A DNA stretch of 64,000 bases from Rhynchopus euleeides (GCA_963210315.1 OY723293.1:434001-498000), one strand, 5' to 3'; shown: positions 50,201 to 61,333, counted from the first letter of the stretch. Notes: generated from the letters alone by a model not told the origin. Numbers and translations are program-made.

Positions 50201-53200
50201 CTGCCTCTAGGGGTTCCCCCCACCCACAAATGGGTTACCCCCTGCCTCTAGGGGTTCGCCCCACCCACAAATGGGTTACCCCCTACCTCTAGGGGTTCCC
50301 CCCACCCACAAATGGGTTACCCCCTGCCTCTAGGGGTTCGCCCCACCCACAAATGGGTTACCCCCTACCTCTAGGGGTTCCCCCCACCCACAAATGGGTT
50401 ACCCCCTGCCTCTAGGGGTTCCCCCCACCCACTAATGGGTTACCCCCTGCCTCTAGGGGTTCCCCCCACCCACAAATGGGTTACCCCCTACCTCTAGGGG
50501 TTCCCCCCACCCACAAATGGGTTACCCCCTGCCTCTAGGGGTTCCCCCCACCCACTAATGGGTTACCCCCTACCTCTAGGGGTTCCCCCCACCCACAAAT
50601 GGGTTACCCCCTACCTCTAGGGGTTCCCCCCACCCACAAATGGGTTACCCCCTGCCTCTAGGGGTTCCCCCCACCCACTAATGGGTTACCCCCTGCCTCT
50701 AGGGGTTCCCCCCAGCCACAAATGGGTTACCCCCTGCCTCTAGGGGTTCCCCCCACCCACAAATGGGTTACCCCCTGCCTCTAGGGGTTCCCCCCAGCCA
50801 CAAATGGGTTACCCCCTGCCTCTAGGGGTTCCCCCCACCCACAAATGGGTTACCCCCTGCCTCTAGGGGTTCCCCCCACCCACTAATGGGTTACCCCCTG
50901 CCTCTAGAGGTTCCCCCCACCCACAAATGGGTTACCCCCTACCTCTAGGGGTTCCCCCCACCCACAAATGGGTTAGCCCCTGCCTCTAGGGGTTCCCCCC
51001 ACCCACAAATGGGTTACCCCCTGCCTCTAGGGGTTCCCCCCACCCACAAATGGGTTACCCCCTACCTCTAGGGGTTCCCCCCACCCACAAATGGGTTAGC
51101 CCCTGCCTCTAGGGGTTCCCCCCACCCACAAATGGGTTACCCCCTGCCTCTAGGGGTTCCCCCCACCCACTAATGGGTTACCCCCTACCTCTAGGGGTTC
51201 CCCCCACCCACTAATGGGTTACCCCCTACCTCTAGGGGTTCCCCCCAGCCACAAATGGGTTACCCCCTGCCTCTAGGGGTTCCCCCCACCCACAAATGGG
51301 TTACCCCCTGCCTCTAGGGGTTCCCCCCAGCCGCAAATGGGTTACCCCCTGCCTCTAGGGGTTCCCCCCACCCACTAATGGGTTACCCCCTACCTCTAGG
51401 GGTTCCCCCCACCCACAAATGGGTTACCCCCTGCCTCTAGGGGTTTGCCCCACCCACAAATGGGTTACCCCCTACCTCTAGGGGTTCCCCCCACCCACAA
51501 ATGGGTTACCCCCTGCCTCTAGGGGTTCCCCCCACCCACTAATGGGTTACCCCCTGCCTCTAGGGGTTCCCCCCACCCACAAATGGGTTACCCCCTACCT
51601 CTAGGGGTTCCCCCCACCCACAAATGGGTTACCCCCTGCCTCTAGGGGTTCCCCCCACCCACTAATGGGTTACCCCCTGCCTCTAGGGGTTCCCCCCACC
51701 CACAAATGGGTTACCCCCTACCTCTAGGGGTTCCCCCCACCCACAAATGGGTTACCCCCTGCCTCTAGGGGTTCCCCCCACCCACTAATGGGTTACCCCC
51801 TGCCTCTAGGGGTTCCCCCCACCCACAAATGGGTTACCCCCTGCCTCTAGGGGTTCCCCCCAGCCACAAATGGGTTACCCCCTACCTCTAGGGGTTCCCC
51901 CCACCCACTAATGGGTTACCCCCTGCCTCTAGGGGTTCCCCCCACCCACTAATGGGTTACCCCCTACCTCTAGGGGTTCCCCCCAGCCACAAATGGGTTA
52001 CCCCCTGCCTCTAGGGGTTCCCCCCACCCACAAATGGGTTACCCCCTGCCTCTAGGGGTTCCCCCCACCCACAAATGGGTTACCCCCTGCCTCTAGGGGT
52101 TCCCCCCACCCACTAATGGGTTACCCCCTGCCTCTAGGGGTTCCCCCCAGCCACAAATGGGTTACCCCCTGCCTCTAGGGGTTCCCCCCACCCACAAATG
52201 GGTTACCCCCTGCCTCTAGGGGTTCCCCCCACCCACTAATGGGTTACCCCCTGCCTCTAGGGGTTCGCCCCACCCACAAATGGGTTACCCCCTACCTCTA
52301 GGGGTTCCCCCCACCCACAAATGGGTTACCCCCTGCCTCTAGGGGTTCCCCCCACCCACTAATGGGTTACCCCCTGCCTCTAGGGGTTCCCCCCACCCAC
52401 AAATGGGTTACCCCCTACCTCTAGGGGTTCCCCCCACCCACAAATGGGTTAGCCCCTGCCTCTAGGGGTTCCCCCCACCCACAAATGGGTTACCCCCTGC
52501 CTCTAGGGGTTCCCCCCACCCACTAATGGGTTACCCCCTACCTCTAGGGGTTCCCCCCACCCACAAATGGGTTACCCCCTGCCTCTAGGGGTTCCCCCCA
52601 CCCACTAATGGGTTACCCCCTACCTCTAGGGGTTCCCCCCAGCCACAAATGGGTTACCCCCTGCCTCTAGGGGTTCCCCCCACCCACAAATGGGTTACCC
52701 CCTGCCTCTAGGGGTTCCCCCCAGCCGCAAATGGGTTACCCCCTGCCTCTAGGGGTTCCCCCCACCCACAAATGGGTTACCCCCTGCCTCTAGGGGTTTC
52801 CCCCAGCCGCAAATGGGTTACCCCCTGCCTCTAGGGGTTCCCCCCACCCACAAATGGGTTACCCCCTGCCTCTAGGGGTTCCCCCCAGCCACAAATGGGT
52901 TACCCCCTACCTCTAGGGGTTCCCCCCACCCACAAATGGGTTACCCCCTGCCTCTAGGGGTTCCCCCCAGCCACAAATGGGTTACCCCCTGCCTCTAGGG
53001 GTTCCCCCCACCCACAAATGGGTTACCCCCTGCCTCTAGGGGTTCCCCCCACCCACTAATGGGTTACCCCCTGCCTCTAGGGGTTCCCCCCACCCACAAA
53101 TGGGTTACCCCCTACCTCTAGGGGTTCCCCCCACCCACAAATGGGTTAGCCCCTGCCTCTAGGGGTTCCCCCCACCCACAAATGGGTTACCCCCTGCCTC

Positions 53201-54540
53201 TAGGGGTTCCCCCCACCCACTAATGGGTTACCCCCTACCTCTAGGGGTTCCCCCCACCCACAAATGGGTTACCCCCTGCCTCTAGGGGTTCCCCCCACCC
53301 ACTAATGGGTTACCCCCTACCTCTAGGGGTTCCCCCCAGCCACAAATGGGTTACCCCCTGCCTCTAGGGGTTCCCCCCACCCACAAATGGGTTACCCCCT
53401 GCCTCTAGGGGTTCCCCCCAGCCGCAAATGGGTTACCCCCTGCCTCTAGGGGTTCCCCCCACCCACTAATGGGTTACCCCCTACCTCTAGGGGTTCCCCC
53501 CAGCCACAAATGGGTTACCCCCTGCCTCTAGGGGTTTCCCCCAGCCGCAAATGGGTTACCCCCTGCCTCTAGGGGTTCCCCCCACCCACAAATGGGTTAC
53601 CCCCTGCCTCTAGGGGTTCCCCCCAGCCACAAATGGGTTACCCCCTACCTCTAGGGGTTCCCCCCACCCACAAATGGGTTACCCCCTGCCTCTAGGGGTT
53701 CCCCCCAGCCACAAATGGGTTACCCCCTGCCTCTAGGGGTTCCCCCCACCCACTAATGGGTTACCCCCTACCTCTAGGGGTTCCCCCCAGCCACAAATGG
53801 GTTACCCCCTGCCTCTAGCGGTTCCCCCCCACCCACAAATGGGTTACCCCCTACCTCTAGGGGTTCCCCCCAGCCACAAATGGGTTACCCCCTGCCTCTA
53901 GGGGTTCCCCCCACCCACTAATGGGTTACCCCCTGCCTCTAGGGGTTCCCCCCAGCCACAAATGGGTTACCCCCTGCCTCTAGGGGTTCCCCCCACCCAC
54001 AAATGGGTTACCCCCTGCCTCTAGGGGTTCCCCCCAGCCGCAAATGGGTTACCCCCTGCCTCTAGGGGTTCCCCCCACCCACAAATGGGTTACCCCCTAC
54101 CTCTAGGGGTTCCCCCCACCCACAAATGGGTTACCCCCTGCCTCTAGGGGTTCCCCCCACCCACTAATGGGTTACCCCCTGCCTCTAGGGGTCCCCCCAG
54201 CCACAAATGGGTTACCCCCTGCCTCTAGCGGTTCCCCCCCACCCACAAATGGGTTACCCCCTACCTCTAGGGGTTCCCCCCACCCACAAATGGGTTACCC
54301 CCTGCCTCTAGGGGTTTCCCCCAGCCGCAAATGGGTTACCCCCTGCCTCTAGGGGTTCCCCCCACCCACAAATGGGTTACCCCCTGCCTCTAGGGGTTCC
54401 CCCCAGCCACAAATGGGTTACCCCCTGCCTCTAGGGGTTCCCCCCACCCACAAATGGGTTACCCCCTGCCTCTAGGGGTTCCCCCCAGCCACAAATGGGT
54501 TACCCCCTGCCTCTAGGGGTTCCCCCCACCCACTAATGGG
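47241..54540 (-). repeat. 41-bp minisatellite array 6, inverted (type B)
   Basis: About 178 units. It contains a long higher-order duplication: landmark variants at 48071 and 48611 recur at 50900 and 51440, exactly 2829 bp (69 units) away. Later landmarks are offset by 2952 bp (72 units) and 2870 bp (70 units), showing whole-unit indels. The array runs directly into the truncated transposase at 54541. Confidence 0.95.
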
Positions 54541-55950
54541 TTCATTGCGGGGTTGTCGGCGCTGAACCCCGGCTTCATTGCGGGGTTGTCGGCGCTGAAC
54601 CCCGGGCCCCGACCCGATGGGGACATCTGGGGATCCGCCAGGAAGCCCCCGCAGGCCGACACCTACAAACGCGTCCCTCTCCGCGCGAATGACATCGTCC
54701 TCGGTGACGGGGCGTATGCTGACGCGGCCTGTGTCGTGATGCCGAACCGCCGCGTCGCGAAGCCGAACGACGAGAACAGGTCGACGGACTTCGACTTCTT
54801 CTCCCGCCTGCGTACTCCTGGGTGCGTAGAGTTCAACCGCGCACACGCTGCTGGCCGTTCGCGTGTGGAGAGGGCCATCGCACGCCTGAAGCAGTCGTTC
54901 GCGATCTTCCGGAAGATCTGGAACCTGGAGACTGTGAAGGGCGGCCTCAATTGGCTGAACCCCTGCTTCCAGGTGGCCGCCCACCTGCACAACTTCAGGC
55001 TGCGCTGGAGTATTCCGGAGATGCCCCTGTGCGGGTACACGCTCCTGGCGAGCAAGCTCACGCGTCAAGCCGACACGGCGAGCTACCCGTGGAGCGATGA
55101 TGAGGCTGCCGCCTCAAAGACTGCGGCCGACACCCTGCTGGAGTTGTGGGCTGCGAAGGAGAAGAAGGCCAGGTGGCAGACCCTCGCAGCCACGAGGAGG
55201 GAGGATTGGGGCGCACTGGGTGGGGCCAATCTGTCGGTGGACCCTGGGCCCTGGAAGTCCAGCAGACAGGTGTGGACTTCCCGCTTCGATAGGGATCGCC
55301 TGTTTCTGGATGGTGGGGAAGAGGACGCGGACGGGGCCAGTGTGGGGTCCTCCGAGTGTCGGGATCTGGAGGGCGAGGATTCGTCGGACACGGAAGAAAC
55401 GGCTGACATCCCCTCTTCCTCTTCTTCCCCGAATACTTCTTCTTCCACAAACACTTCCTCTTCTTCCTCTTCCTCTTCGTCTTCGTCTTCTTCATCTTCT
55501 GACGATGTCCCGCCCAAGAAAAGGCCGCGCTCCTCCAAAACCCCACCCCATGTGGAGAACCCCCCTGCGAGACAGCCCCCTGCCGGGAAGGAGGGTTCTG
55601 CTAAGAAGCGGCCCTCCGAGAGCTCGCCGCCTGCTGGCAGTAAGGCCCCCGCAAGCAAGAGGGACAAGAAGGCCGCTGTGAAGAAGACCGCTGCGAAGGC
55701 CCCTGCGAAGGCCGCTGCGAAGAAGACCGCTACAAACACTTCCTCTTCTTCGTCTCCGTGTGAGAACCCCCCTACGAGACAGCCCCCTGCGGGGAAGGAG
55801 GGTTCTGCTAAGAAGCGGCCCTCCGAGAGCTCGCCGCCTGCTGGCAGTGCGGCCCCCGCAAGCAAGAAGTACAAGAAGGCCTCTGTGAAGAAGACCGCTG
55901 CGAAGGCCGCTGCGAAGAAGACCACTGCGAAGGGGAAGAAGGGCAAGTGA
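54541..55950 (+). pseudogene. 5'-truncated PIF/Harbinger-like DDE transposase with H1-like tail
   Basis: The open frame has its first Met at 54553 and 465 codons. Two 33-bp tandem copies (encoding FIAGLSALNPG) mark the junction with the array. Residues about 45-60 read DIVLGDGAYADAACV and about 95-125 FNRAHAAGRSRVERAIARLKQSF. This matches the second Asp (in GDxGY) and the final Glu (in the RxxVExxxxxLK block) of DDE_Tnp_4/HARBI1 transposases. The first catalytic Asp and the N-terminal part are missing upstream of the array. The C-terminal 200 residues are Ser/Glu-rich and then hold two ~55-residue repeats with KKTAAKAAAKK blocks, like a histone H1 tail. Intact frame with a missing N-terminus implies recent truncation or an array insertion. 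Confidence 0.75.
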
Positions 55951-56343
55951 AATTGCCGGGCAGGGTCGAAGAGATGACGTGTGTGTTCTGTCTCGATTTG
56001 TTATGGTGTATGGTTTGCTTCGTTTCGTTATCATGGGGGTTTGAGCTTGCAGGAATCAGTGCAGTTGACAGCTCTGATGGGCTGTGGCTACACTACTCCA
56101 ATATTCAGTGAAAGGCATGCAGTTGCTTTTGGATGGCTGCGCGGCAGCTTGGAGGGTGGTGGACACCCCTGATTTTGTGCGGCGGCCCGAGGCGTGTCCT
56201 CCCTGCCTCGCGGATAATGTGCACATCACCCTGCCTATCCTGGGGTTCTTCGGGGTGTCCCATAAAAAACAGTGGAGAGGACGACCGCGCTGATGATGAG
56301 GAATAACCAACACCCCCGCCCCGCCCCCCGCCCCCCCCCCCCC
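55951..56343. other. Spacer after the transposase, no gene seen
   Basis: About 0.4 kb; probably the 3' flank of the transposase gene, ending in a C-run (56320-56343) next to end repeat HR copy 3. Confidence 0.4.
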
Positions 56344-57888
56344 CGTCCCCACCCAAAGCTCAAGCTTCCTGGACACGCTCGTTTGAGCAATCTGGAATCT
56401 GTAGAAGGCTCGCCGTGTAGGCGGCCTTGGCTATTTTGCCGGCTTGCTGGTCTGCGGCCCAGGATGCGCCTGCAGCGCCGTGTTGTCCCACGTTCTTGAG
56501 GCACGAAGCTTGAGGATTCTCTGGCAGATATGTTCACGATGTCATTCACGTCTCAACGGGTTCTTCGGGTGTCCCATTCAAAAAAACACCCGAAAAATAT
56601 GACGACTTTGCTAAACTGGACCCAACTCCCCATACTCTTTTTTTTGCCATTTTTCAGCATTTTCCCCCGATTTTTCGATTTTTTTTTGAAAAAAATTATG
56701 AGGAAACTTCATATTTGCCAGAAATTTATTGGAAAATTCATATGTCGACAGGAAGTTTTGGGTTTAACCATATGTTGACAAATTTTTTTTGTTTCAATCA
56801 TATGTTGACAAAAAGTTTCCTGAAAATTCATATGTTGACACGAACTTATGGACTTAACCATATGTTGACAAAAACTTCTGCATCTAACCATATGTTGACA
56901 AGAAGTTATGGATTAACCATATGTTGACAAAAACTTCTCGTTTTCACCATATGTTAACAAAATTGGGTTTCCAGCTGGAACACCCTTTTTGGTGGATTCC
57001 CGACCCCAGGGCACCCACACCTGTGGCTGATGAAGAGGAGGGCGCTTCGCAAAGGCCGGGACCCCCAGCCCCAACCTCTCATCCACATTTTGATGTGAAC
57101 CTGTCGGCTGAAGCTGGAATCACTTGATGGCATTGCTGTGGGTGTTGTTGTGGACCTGGGTCCGGCCGATTAGTACTCACGCTGCTGTGCCTGTGATTCA
57201 AAGAACCGTGGAGTTCGGAACCCACCTGGAGAGAACGATCCACCTCGAAGAAGCCGCATGCCCGATGCACCCCGGTAGCTGCGTGTACACGTGGTAAACC
57301 TGTGACCACTTCGGTGGAGTGGTCTTTTGGCTCAGTTTCTGGGCCGGAAGTGCTTGATGTTGGTAACCATCTTTGCTATGGGGCTTTCATCATGCATTTA
57401 TCACGTACAGGCCCATGATCAGTGGTTAGCCGGTGTTAACGGTGTGCGGTTCTCTGGCCTTGTGGTATCTTAATCCAAGGGAATGAGGCCCCATGGAACT
57501 GCGATGAAGTGCACACTCTGTGAGAAGCTAAGTGCCGATCTGGAAAGCGATCTGGATACCCCGGAATGTCAGTCAAGCGGCTCCAGCCGAAAAACCGATT
57601 TTGTTAACATATGGTTAAAACGAGAAGTTTTTGTCAACATATGATTAGCCCAGAACTTTTTGTCAACATATGGTTAAAATCAGAAGTTCCTGTCAAAATA
57701 TGGTTAAATTCATAACTTCTTGTCAACATATGGTTAGATCCACAACTTTTTGTCAAAATATGGTTAAAATCAGAAGTTCCTGTCAACATATGGTTAAACC
57801 CAAAAGTTCCTGTCAACATATGAATTTTCCAAGAAATTTCTGGCAAATATGAAGTTTCCTCAAAAATTATTTGTCCAGAATCGACACC
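56344..57888 (-). repeat. End repeat HR, copy 3 (inverted), split by an insertion
   Basis: 56344-56699 and 57862-57888 together match the reverse complement of 28443-28833. The insertion at 56700-57861 interrupts it. Confidence 0.85.
56700..57861. mobile_element. 1162-bp long-TIR element with 9-bp target duplication
   Basis: The ends are perfect inverted repeats starting GAGGAAACTTCATATTTGCC. Each ~265-bp arm is built of about eight ~32-bp units around CATATGTTGACAAAAACTT (left) or its complement (right). AAAAATTAT flanks both sides (56691-56699 and 57862-57870). The uninterrupted site is present in HR copies 1 and 2. A long TIR plus a 9-bp duplication fits a Mutator-like (MULE) non-autonomous element. 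The ~640-bp interior has no coding frame I can support. Confidence 0.85.
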
Positions 57889-57955
57889 CCCCAGAAGAAC
57901 CATTTTGTTTGAGGTCCCAGCGCCTGATCGCCCCCCCTCCCTCCACACCTGCTCC

Positions 57956-58981
57956 TTAGGCAAACAGAGTCGGCTCGCCATACAACCCAATGTCACTCAC
58001 GTCTCTCTGTGACCGAAACGCATCGCGCCGCAGCTGCTCTCTGAGACGAGCCTGCTCCTTCTGCAGCCGGTAAGCACGCTGCTTCTCCAGCGTCTCCTCC
58101 CGGCGGGTCGCATCTCGCTCTGTCCGCTGCGTCCTGCGCACCGTATCCGCCTCGATGTGCCGATGCAGCTGTGCGGTGAGATGCTCCATATGGCACCTCC
58201 GCCAGATGCCAGACTCATACTCACGCACCGCCTGCTGCAGGCCCTCACGGTAGCCCTGCCGCACCTCCTCCTCCTCCTGCGCCACCCCGCCCCTCTGGCG
58301 CTTCTCCTCGAAGATAAGCGCGATCTTGCGCCCCACCTGCTGCCGGATCTCGCGCTGCACCCACTCATCCCTTTCCTTATCGCTCTGCGCGGCGGCGGCT
58401 GCCTCGCGCTCCCTCCTCTGGCTGCGGCACAGCAGGAAGGCCTTCTTCTGCTCCGCCTGCTGCCGGCGCAGGTCGCGTATGCCCATCTTCCCCTGCGCCA
58501 GGCGCATCTCATAGGCGAGGCAGCGCTGCACCTGCGCAGCCTCCGCCTCCTCATGCGTCTGGAGGATGCGTGCCTCGTTGTCTGCGCGGCGTGCGTTGAG
58601 CGACTCGACCCGCTGCTGCTTTGCGTCCAGCAGCATCCGGTCAGCCTCGAGGCGTTGTGCCCTGACGTAGGCAGGGTCGAGCGTCATGGCTGCCATATAG
58701 GGGAAGCTGATGTGGTCAGCCAGGCGGTCGTCTCGGGGGAGAAGCGGGGAATCGCGTCTGCAGTTGCCGAGGCCGTCGCAGAGGCGCAGCGCGTAGGCGT
58801 CTGGCGTGTCGTAGGCGGGGCGGATCTCGGGGGAGGCGAGGGTGAAGGCGGCGCGGATGGTGTGGTCCACGGTGGTGCCTTCAGGGGCCCGCACCAGGAG
58901 GGGCTTGCGGGACATCCCCAAGACACGGACATGCACCTGCACCACCGCCGAGTTATCCGGCCTCCGGTCGCTCCCCTCCAT
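57956..58981 (-). CDS. Ubiquitin-like-fold plus coiled-coil protein, unrecognised
   Basis: 341 residues from MEGSDRRPD (58981), chosen because sequence upstream is proline-rich and non-conserved-looking. Residues about 10-95 (VVQVHVRVLGMSRKPLLVRAP, then TVDHTIRAAF, then YALRLCDGLGN) have the strand-helix-strand look of a ubiquitin-like or Ras-association fold. Residues 105-320 are a charged helix rich in Arg/Glu/Gln/Ala, probably one long coiled coil. The C-terminus ends DIGLYGEPTLFA. I do not know the family; the design suggests a cytoskeletal or flagellar structural protein. It is on the minus strand, 572 bp downstream of the PARP-like gene. Confidence 0.65.
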   Translation of the reverse strand: MEGSDRRPDNSAVVQVHVRVLGMSRKPLLVRAPEGTTVDHTIRAAFTLASPEIRPAYDTPDAYALRLCDGLGNCRRDSPLLPRDDRLADHISFPYMAAMTLDPAYVRAQRLEADRMLLDAKQQRVESLNARRADNEARILQTHEEAEAAQVQRCLAYEMRLAQGKMGIRDLRRQQAEQKKAFLLCRSQRREREAAAAAQSDKERDEWVQREIRQQVGRKIALIFEEKRQRGGVAQEEEEVRQGYREGLQQAVREYESGIWRRCHMEHLTAQLHRHIEADTVRRTQRTERDATRREETLEKQRAYRLQKEQARLREQLRRDAFRSQRDVSDIGLYGEPTLFA

Positions 58982-59553
58982 CACCCCAACATGTGTGAGG
59001 CTGGGGCGTGCCGTGTGTTCTGGGGTGGGTGGGATAGGTTGGAACACCCCCGCCCCCCGTCCTATAAAATAGTGAACCCGGCACACACGCACAACAAAGC
59101 CTGGAAAGGCATTCATCTCCACACCCATGAGGTGGTGAGGAGCTGAGCGCATGACTGGTCTTCGGGTTGGGGGGGGGGGGGTGGATGGAGGTGGCTTATT
59201 TCCTTGTCGAAAATAGGCAGCTGCCGGGGTTCCCAGGTCTTTGAGAAAACGTACCGTTAGCGGAGGGAGGTGGGTGGGTGGCCAGGCAGCGGCCCACCCG
59301 AGAGCCGCAACACCACGCGAGAGAGTGGCTGCCGCGGAAAGAAGAACAAAACATGGAACCCCGGCTGCCCATCCCACCCCGACCTCCCCCCACCCCCTAT
59401 TTCTAACAGAATCTAACGAAACCTATACGCCCAGGCGATTGGCAGCGTGCCGCCACCTCTTGCCTGCATAAAAGGCACAGACAATCCTCTTTGGGCCGAT
59501 AAATTGCACATTTCAACGCACCCAATACCCACCCCCCCCCCCCCCCACCCCCA
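58982..59553. other. Intergenic between the two right-end genes
   Basis: It contains TATAAAAT (59063-59070; TATTTTATA on the minus strand) about 85 bp upstream of the coiled-coil gene, which might be its TATA region. There are G-runs at 59170-59181 and C-runs at 59532-59547. No gene seen. Confidence 0.4.
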
Positions 59554-61293
59554 TCATCTCACCTCCACATGCACGATGAACTGCGGGCAGAGCATGTCCG
59601 GGTCCCTCAGCTCCCAGCCCTGCTGCTTCTGGGCGCCGCCACCTCCACCCTGCAGCTGCAGCAGCTGCTGCTCAGGCGGGATGACCATCCGGAGCGACAG
59701 AACCTTCAGGGTGCAGGGGACCGGGTGGCTCACCCCGGTGATACCGGCCCCCGCTCCGCAGCCCGCCTCCGCGCGCTCCGCCCTCCAGGCGTCAAGGGTC
59801 TGCCCGTTGTGATTGGCATACTCGCAGGCATGGGCGAGGTCAGAGGAGACGCTCACGGCACCGCCAGATCCCAGCATCAGCCCCTCCGAGAATATCGCTG
59901 GAAATAACCTCTCATGAGTCCCGTGGAACACAACACGCTCGCACGCCCGCCTCTCCCTCACCTCCGCCTCAATCGAAGGGAAAGGCCCCGCCACACGCGG
60001 GTGCATCCTCTGCATCGCCTCGCCGAACCTCGCCTCCAGCCTGGGGCACACCACCTCCACCACACCCACCAGGGAGAAGCACAGCTCGACGGAACCCCGG
60101 GGCCCCTCCCGCCGCCTCCGCAGAGTCAACAGCTTCTGCTCGAAGAGCTTATACTTCCAATGCCCTTCATCCACCACCCTGCAGCTGTACTCCTCGCCGG
60201 TTGGGTCCTTCAGGGGAAGGTATGTCGGGATCGCCTGGAGATGTGCCACCTTGCTGTCCTGCCCGGTGTCGAGGAGCCGTGCCATCTCACGCTGCCCCGC
60301 AGCCGACGTGTCGATGGTGGTCGACACGAGGGTCGGGTCTCCGCGGGGGGCATTTCCCGGAGATGCCGTGGCGGAGTCCCCCGCTCCCCCGCGCAGCTGC
60401 AGCCTCCGCCTCTCCCACCTCTCCCTGATGGACAGGGTGGATGTGTCGGCAGTCACCCTCCCCTGTAGGGCCCCTGCCTCCAGGCTGTGGTTCGCAGGGC
60501 TCCGGCTCCGGCTCCCACTCAGCCCTGATGCATCGCTCCTCCCCTGCGACCCACCCTTGCGCCGGCTATGCGGAGGCGACGGGCTGGCGGATCCCGCATA
60601 AAGCGGGAACGACGCGGCTGTCTCATTCGCCATCAGAGTGTTGGGTCGCCACTGCCGCGAGGCGCCCCCTGCCGACACCTCCCTCCCCCCCGTCGTCTGG
60701 ATGCAGGAGGAGGAGCAGGATTCACTGCTGACCTGCATGTTGAGCAGCTTCCGGGTCAGGAGAGAGTCGCTCTGGCGGGGCACCCACACAGCACCCCGCC
60801 CTCCCCCCCGCGGAGACGCCTGGGTGCGTTGCGGCGAGGGCGATGGGGAGAGGGAGAGCTGGTGGATGTGGGTGTGGTGGGGGTGGGGGTGAGGGTGGTG
60901 CCACCCGTGCTGCGGGTCTGTGCCGGTCGGGGAGGCTGGGCGGCTGTCCCTTATAGGGTATGCGTGTGCCTGCTGGCGGTACATCAGCTTGTTGCGGATG
61001 GGGGCGTGGGTGTCGGTGGGGTCGGGTGGGGGGGTAGTGGCGGTGGTGTAGATCGATGCGGTGTCGTCGAAGACGTTGGATGCGGCGGGGGCGATCTCGC
61101 GGAAGCGGAGCTGGGCGGCGCGGCGTTCGGCGTAGCAGTCGTCGCAGAAGATCAGCACGGTGCCCTGGTCGGTGCGGACCTCGATGCGTGGGGCGGTCGT
61201 GTAACCAGGGGTGTCAAACCCCAACCCACACCCCTCGCACACAGTTCCATCCTGCACCCCGGTGTTCGGCCTCACATGGGCAGCGTGTGACAT
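59554..61293 (-). CDS. PARP-like protein with N-terminal Cys zinc motif
   Basis: 579 residues from MSHAAHVRPN (61293); upstream codons lie in poly-C and the foldback element, so this start is preferred. Residues 15-55 hold CEGC and CDDC, a likely zinc finger. The middle (90-330) is Ser/Pro/His-rich and disordered-looking. Residues about 340-579 resemble an ADP-ribosyltransferase (PARP catalytic) fold: VVFHGTHERLFPAIFSEGL near 452 matches the His-Gly-Thr block that binds NAD. VSVSSDLAHACEYA matches the following strand/helix with its Tyr, and PCTLKVLSLRMV and MLCPQFIVHVEV resemble the closing strands. The third catalytic residue (usually Glu) is not evident, so it may be a mono-transferase or inactive. 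The match is from motif spacing only. Confidence 0.6.
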   Translation of the reverse strand: MSHAAHVRPNTGVQDGTVCEGCGLGFDTPGYTTAPRIEVRTDQGTVLIFCDDCYAERRAAQLRFREIAPAASNVFDDTASIYTTATTPPPDPTDTHAPIRNKLMYRQQAHAYPIRDSRPASPTGTDPQHGWHHPHPHPHHTHIHQLSLSPSPSPQRTQASPRGGGRGAVWVPRQSDSLLTRKLLNMQVSSESCSSSCIQTTGGREVSAGGASRQWRPNTLMANETAASFPLYAGSASPSPPHSRRKGGSQGRSDASGLSGSRSRSPANHSLEAGALQGRVTADTSTLSIRERWERRRLQLRGGAGDSATASPGNAPRGDPTLVSTTIDTSAAGQREMARLLDTGQDSKVAHLQAIPTYLPLKDPTGEEYSCRVVDEGHWKYKLFEQKLLTLRRRREGPRGSVELCFSLVGVVEVVCPRLEARFGEAMQRMHPRVAGPFPSIEAEVRERRACERVVFHGTHERLFPAIFSEGLMLGSGGAVSVSSDLAHACEYANHNGQTLDAWRAERAEAGCGAGAGITGVSHPVPCTLKVLSLRMVIPPEQQLLQLQGGGGGAQKQQGWELRDPDMLCPQFIVHVEVR

Positions 61294-61333
61294 GCCTGCA
61301 TTCAGGGTGGAGGGGGGGGGGGGGAGCGGAGCA

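Noticed and set aside
28858-54540. CRISPR-like arrays
   Set aside because: The repeats are directly abutting 41-bp units with no unique spacers, and the genome is eukaryotic.
28858-54540. Telomere repeats
   Set aside because: GGGTAACCC resembles telomeric words, but the unit is 41 bp, occurs in both orientations and is internal.
57160-57190. Possible 3' end of a bacterial-type LSU rRNA (GTACTAATCGGCCG on the minus strand) inside the 56.7-57.9 kb element
   Set aside because: Only about 13 of 14 bases match, and a second apparent match nearby (AGCTACCGGG) is in the opposite orientation, so chance is more likely.
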